The notes beneath the pieces are model-generated. The model saw only the letters and a list, made by a program, of their open reading frames with translations. It was not told the origin of the DNA and did not search any database. From an uncultured Moraxellaceae bacterium (GTDB taxonomy: Bacteria; Pseudomonadota; Gammaproteobacteria; Pseudomonadales; Moraxellaceae), in NCBI GenBank assembly GCA_937952925.1, contig CALFYA010000022.1, forward strand, positions 1-8,792: DNA of 8,792 nt, written 5' to 3'. Below are positions 6,555 to 8,792 of the stretch, piece by piece (positions within the stretch are counted from its first letter, which is position 1; the number at the start of each line of letters is the position of its first letter). The translations under genes and the position numbers were made by a program.

Positions 6555-6582
6555 ATTTTAATGAACTTTATTCAAAAAACAA
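6555..6582 (-). promoter_or_regulatory. Predicted sigma-70 promoter for the leader transcript
   Basis: On the minus strand, TTGTTT (6582-6577) and TAAAAT (6560-6555) are separated by 16 bases, giving a start at about 6548. The transcript to the terminator would be about 165 nucleotides. The region is A+T-rich, so a chance match is possible. Confidence 0.4.
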
Positions 6583-6598
6583 GCCCTTTATTCAAAAA
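6566..6598. repeat. Two 13-bp direct repeats CTTTATTCAAAAA with a 20-base period
   Basis: Perfect copies lie at 6566-6578 and 6586-6598. The downstream copy, in the minus-strand sense, overlaps the -35 and spacer of the predicted leader promoter. A 20-base period puts both copies on one helix face, as for a tandem operator or an UP-like element. Confidence 0.6.
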
Positions 6599-6602
6599 TT
6601 TA

Positions 6603-7457
6603 TTATTTTTGACAAGCTGTATTTAAATACTGCAAAACAATTTGTGGCGTTTTGCCCAAAAAGTTAAATGCAGGGGTAAAGGCGACAATCATACTGGCAT
6701 GATTGACCCGATCAATCTGTTGCAAGGTCACGGGGACGCCTTGCTGCACAAGGCGTGCGTGTAGCTTGGTGGCGTTAAAGCGTCCGACCACGGTGTCTTT
6801 TTCACCCATCAGCAGCACATGGGGCGGTGCACCTTTGCGTGCAATCCGATCTGGCATGATCGCATCGGGCTGACCATCCACAGGAAAGGCAATTTTGGTC
6901 GGATCGGTGCGAAAATCAAACGCGTAGGGGCCTGCCAAGCCAATCACCGTGCAGATTGCTTGATCTGGAACACCAGTAGTTTGCCAAAAGCGCAGATCAT
7001 CAATCGCGGTGATGGCATTAAATGCACCAGCGGAATGCCCCATCACACTCATGCGCATCGGATCACCGCCATACTGCGCAATCTGGCGATACGTCCAGCC
7101 AATCGCATCGGCGGTATCTTGGACAAATGCCGGATAGCGATACTCAGGGGCAAGACGATAGTCAATGATGACCGTCACATAGCCTGCTTGCGCCAAGCGT
7201 TTGCCGACAAAGCCGTAGCCTGCCCGATCACCATTTTGCCAAGAGCCACCATACACAAATACCACCACGGGATGCTGACCACTTTGGGGTGGATGATAAA
7301 TATCCAGCATCTGACGCGGGTGTTGCCCATACGCCACATCGCGCACCACCCGCACCTGTTGGTCAGGCGTGATTGCGGTCAGCAAATGAGTCGCTGAGCA
7401 ACCACCGAGCAACACGGCATGGGTGGCGACTGCAATGGCTTTGAGACGGTTGATCAT
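6603..7457 (-). CDS. Lipoprotein alpha/beta-hydrolase, carboxylesterase-like
   Basis: Predicted envelope-anchored serine esterase of unknown substrate. The 284-residue protein starts with a lipoprotein signal (MINRLKAIAV, lipobox LGGC with Cys20). The hydrolase fold shows an oxyanion stretch VYGGSW (68-73), where Tyr replaces the usual first His of HGG. It also shows YRLAPEYRYPA (100-110), the nucleophile Ser142 in GHSAG, acid Asp221 in GEKDTVVG and base His253 in VNHASM, so the triad is complete. RLAPEYRYP is typical of the hormone-sensitive-lipase/BD-FAE-like group. The ATG overlaps the stop of the upstream BON-lipoprotein gene (ATGA), and there is no separate Shine-Dalgarno, so translation is coupled. 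It is the last gene of the envelope operon. Confidence 0.88.
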   Translation of the reverse strand: MINRLKAIAVATHAVLLGGCSATHLLTAITPDQQVRVVRDVAYGQHPRQMLDIYHPPQSGQHPVVVFVYGGSWQNGDRAGYGFVGKRLAQAGYVTVIIDYRLAPEYRYPAFVQDTADAIGWTYRQIAQYGGDPMRMSVMGHSAGAFNAITAIDDLRFWQTTGVPDQAICTVIGLAGPYAFDFRTDPTKIAFPVDGQPDAIMPDRIARKGAPPHVLLMGEKDTVVGRFNATKLHARLVQQGVPVTLQQIDRVNHASMIVAFTPAFNFLGKTPQIVLQYLNTACQK

Positions 7458-8245
7458 GGCAACGGCTGCGCGGTCAGCTCAGCAGGCGTGCTACTGTTGG
7501 CTGCAACGTCTGTACTTGCAGCAGCTGCGGGCTGTTCAATCGGCTGGATCTCCGCTGGTGTCGCATCACTGAGGGGGATAATCGCCACAGTGGTGGCTGG
7601 TTCTGGTGCTGCCAATGCTTGCTCAGGTTTGGCCGCAGGCGTTGCGACCACCACTGGTACACCGCTTTCAGGCAGGCTATCAATCAGCGAGACAATCTTG
7701 GTCATGCCGCCGGTCTTTTGCAGTACATCCATGATGGCATTGGTTTCGGAGGGCGTCAGACGTCCCATCACATACACCACAGCAGCCTCAGTGACGACTT
7801 TTACCTTGGTGTCGCGTACCCGTTTATCGAGCAAAATATTTTTGCGAAGGGTGGCGGTCAGCATGCCGTCTTGCACAATTGAGTTGTACTCAGATTTATC
7901 GCCCACCGTGATGTAGTTGTGCACGGCTTTGACATCGCTCATCGATTTGACGTTGTCTTCGGCCAATTTTTTGAGATGCTCATCGGGCACTTGTCCGGTC
8001 AGCAGCACCACACTATGAAAGCTGTCGATTTTGACCCGTGAAAATTTAAAACGGGGGTCTAGTTTGTATAGGTTGATTTCAGCCGTTTTGACAATCCCGT
8101 TATCACTCACAATTTGCGCAAATGAGCGTTCGCTGTTTGCGACACCCACCGGTGCAGTGCCAGACGCTGAGGCCAAAAAGGTTGAACAACCGGTCAGAGC
8201 CAGACTACAGATGAGGACAGTACCAATCAGATGACGCTTCACCAT
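7454..8245 (-). CDS. Two-BON-domain outer-membrane lipoprotein, DolP/YraP type
   Basis: Predicted periplasm-facing lipoprotein of the outer membrane. In E. coli, DolP binds anionic phospholipid, supports envelope integrity and is linked to BamA and septal amidase control. The 263-residue protein has a signal peptide with lipobox LTGC (Cys20). A first BON domain covers about residues 47-115 (INLYKLDPRFKFSRVKIDSF, VVLLTGQVPDE) and a second about 125-192 (MLTATLRKNILLD, VYVMGRLTPSE). E. coli DolP ends after the second domain at about 191 residues. This protein adds a tail of about 70 residues rich in Pro, Ala and Thr. ATG 8245 follows AAGGA by only 4 bases; a GTG one codon later would be better spaced. 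Its stop overlaps the esterase start. DolP function is inferred from domains and from yraN upstream. Confidence 0.88.
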   Translation of the reverse strand: MVKRHLIGTVLICSLALTGCSTFLASASGTAPVGVANSERSFAQIVSDNGIVKTAEINLYKLDPRFKFSRVKIDSFHSVVLLTGQVPDEHLKKLAEDNVKSMSDVKAVHNYITVGDKSEYNSIVQDGMLTATLRKNILLDKRVRDTKVKVVTEAAVVYVMGRLTPSETNAIMDVLQKTGGMTKIVSLIDSLPESGVPVVVATPAAKPEQALAAPEPATTVAIIPLSDATPAEIQPIEQPAAAASTDVAANSSTPAELTAQPLP

Positions 8246-8269
8246 AGGTTCCTTTGTTGATGTGAAAAT

Positions 8270-8293
8270 ACTGCTGCGTACAGCAGTCTAGCA
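8270..8293 (-). promoter_or_regulatory. Palindrome and possible extended -10 between yraN and the BON gene
   Basis: ACTGCTG (8270-8276) and CAGCAGT (8281-8287) form a perfect 7-bp dyad with 4 bases between. On the minus strand TGC-TAGACT (8293-8285), an extended -10, overlaps it; no good -35 is seen. It may be an operator on an internal promoter, or an RNA hairpin in read-through message. No sigma-E-like GGAACTT box was found, although E. coli dolP is sigma-E controlled. Confidence 0.3.
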
Positions 8294-8337
8294 AAATCTA
8301 TGCGCAAACATGATGCAGGGCTGTTGGGTTTTTGCAG

Positions 8338-8718
8338 CTAGCCCATAAATGCTGCTTCAATCCACTCTACCTGTACCTCGCGCCCCACTTGATTGAGCGC
8401 CAATACATCAAATCGGCATTCAAAACACTGATATTGTGGATATTGCTGTAAAAAACATTGGGCGGTTTGATAGAGTTTACGCTGCTTGGCAGGGGTGATG
8501 GACAACGCTGCATCGCCATACACCGATACTTTGCGCTGTCGCACCTCCATAAAGACCAGTTGTTGCTCACGACAGATGATCACATCAATCTCGCCACAAC
8601 GCTGATGATAGTTTTGCGCAATCACGGTATAGCCATGATGTTGCACATAACGCGCCGCAAACTCCTCGGCATGTGCACCAATTTGATGGGTGGGACTGGT
8701 CGAACGCCCCACGGTCAT
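8338..8718 (-). CDS. yraN: YraN family protein (UPF0102), nuclease-like fold
   Basis: A 126-residue protein with the UPF0102 hallmarks: GAHAEEFAARYV (14-25), the GEID motif (42-45), VFMEVRQR (55-62) and ITPAKQRKLYQTA. GEID and EVR correspond to the acidic and E-x-K/R positions of a PD-(D/E)XK-like fold related to Holliday-junction resolvases, but the cellular role is not established. The ATG at 8718 was chosen because it overlaps the stop of the upstream LpoA-like gene as ATGA. A longer start (TTG 8757) would run through that gene's coding end and add residues with no family likeness. The lpoA-yraN pair is a conserved arrangement. Confidence 0.92.
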   Translation of the reverse strand: MTVGRSTSPTHQIGAHAEEFAARYVQHHGYTVIAQNYHQRCGEIDVIICREQQLVFMEVRQRKVSVYGDAALSITPAKQRKLYQTAQCFLQQYPQYQCFECRFDVLALNQVGREVQVEWIEAAFMG

Positions 8719-8792
8719 GGCAATTGCACCAACTGCTGACCTTGCTGGATCCAACAACTCGGCAGCCGTTCGATTTGACTGCCCACCAACCG
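8715..8792 (-). CDS. C-terminal end of an LpoA (YraM)-like penicillin-binding-protein activator, cut by the window edge
   Basis: Only the last 25 codons are visible, ending IERLPSCWIQQGQQLVQLP and TGA, which overlaps the yraN ATG. The pattern, an E-R-L-P segment then Trp and a short Gly-Gln strand, suits the end of the periplasmic-binding-like domain of LpoA. LpoA is encoded directly upstream of yraN in E. coli and Pseudomonas. The frame is open to the window edge. The identity rests mostly on position. Confidence 0.55.
   Translation of the reverse strand, partial: RLVGSQIERLPSCWIQQGQQLVQLP

Noticed and set aside
6819..7397. 192-codon plus-strand ORF opposite the esterase
   Set aside because: It lies opposite a complete catalytic-triad hydrolase and has no recognisable domain.
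7419..7916. 165-codon plus-strand ORF opposite the BON gene
   Set aside because: It is the antisense shadow of the Pro/Ala-rich tail; its Gly/Ala/Val-rich composition follows from that.
8719..8757. Longer yraN from TTG 8757
   Set aside because: The extra codons overlap the coding end of the upstream gene and add no family-like residues; the ATGA overlap at 8718 is the natural start.

Overview
The window looks like a gammaproteobacterial chromosome. The evidence is an rtcB very close to the E. coli type, and the end of an lpoA-yraN-dolP-like cluster as found in Escherichia and Pseudomonas. Base composition is mid-range, with counted stretches running from about 37 to 63 percent G+C. Moraxellaceae or another Pseudomonadales family is a guess; nothing here fixes the genus.

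Left part (1-4634, + strand): a two-gene restriction-modification operon. The 3' part of a beta-class DNA methyltransferase, whose 5' end lies outside the window, is followed two bases after its stop by a complete 948-residue restriction subunit. That subunit has a superfamily 2 helicase/translocase core and a C-terminal PD-(D/E)XK nuclease, an organisation like type III Res. A 10-bp hairpin separates this operon from the convergent rtcB operon.

Middle part (4641-6602, - strand): rtcB, an RNA ligase, is followed by a tightly coupled 58-codon gene that is too short for most ORF callers. Upstream of rtcB is about 520 bases without an ordinary gene, but with much structure. It holds a perfect TATAAT whose predicted start point falls at the first rtcB ATG, two overlapping dyads, and, further upstream on the same strand, a complete candidate attenuator. 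The attenuator consists of a promoter overlapping tandem 13-bp repeats, a 10-codon leader ORF with an ideal Shine-Dalgarno, mutually exclusive RNA helices and a U6 terminator. The only downstream gene on that strand is rtcB. This is the most unusual part of the window.

Right part (6603-8792, - strand): a cell-envelope operon read right to left. The end of an LpoA-like gene overlaps yraN (UPF0102) by ATGA. Next comes a two-BON-domain lipoprotein of the DolP/YraP type with a long Pro/Ala-rich tail, which overlaps a lipoprotein alpha/beta-hydrolase by ATGA. diaA, which lies between yraN and dolP in E. coli and Pseudomonas, is absent.

No tRNA, rRNA, CRISPR array, insertion sequence or integrase was seen.
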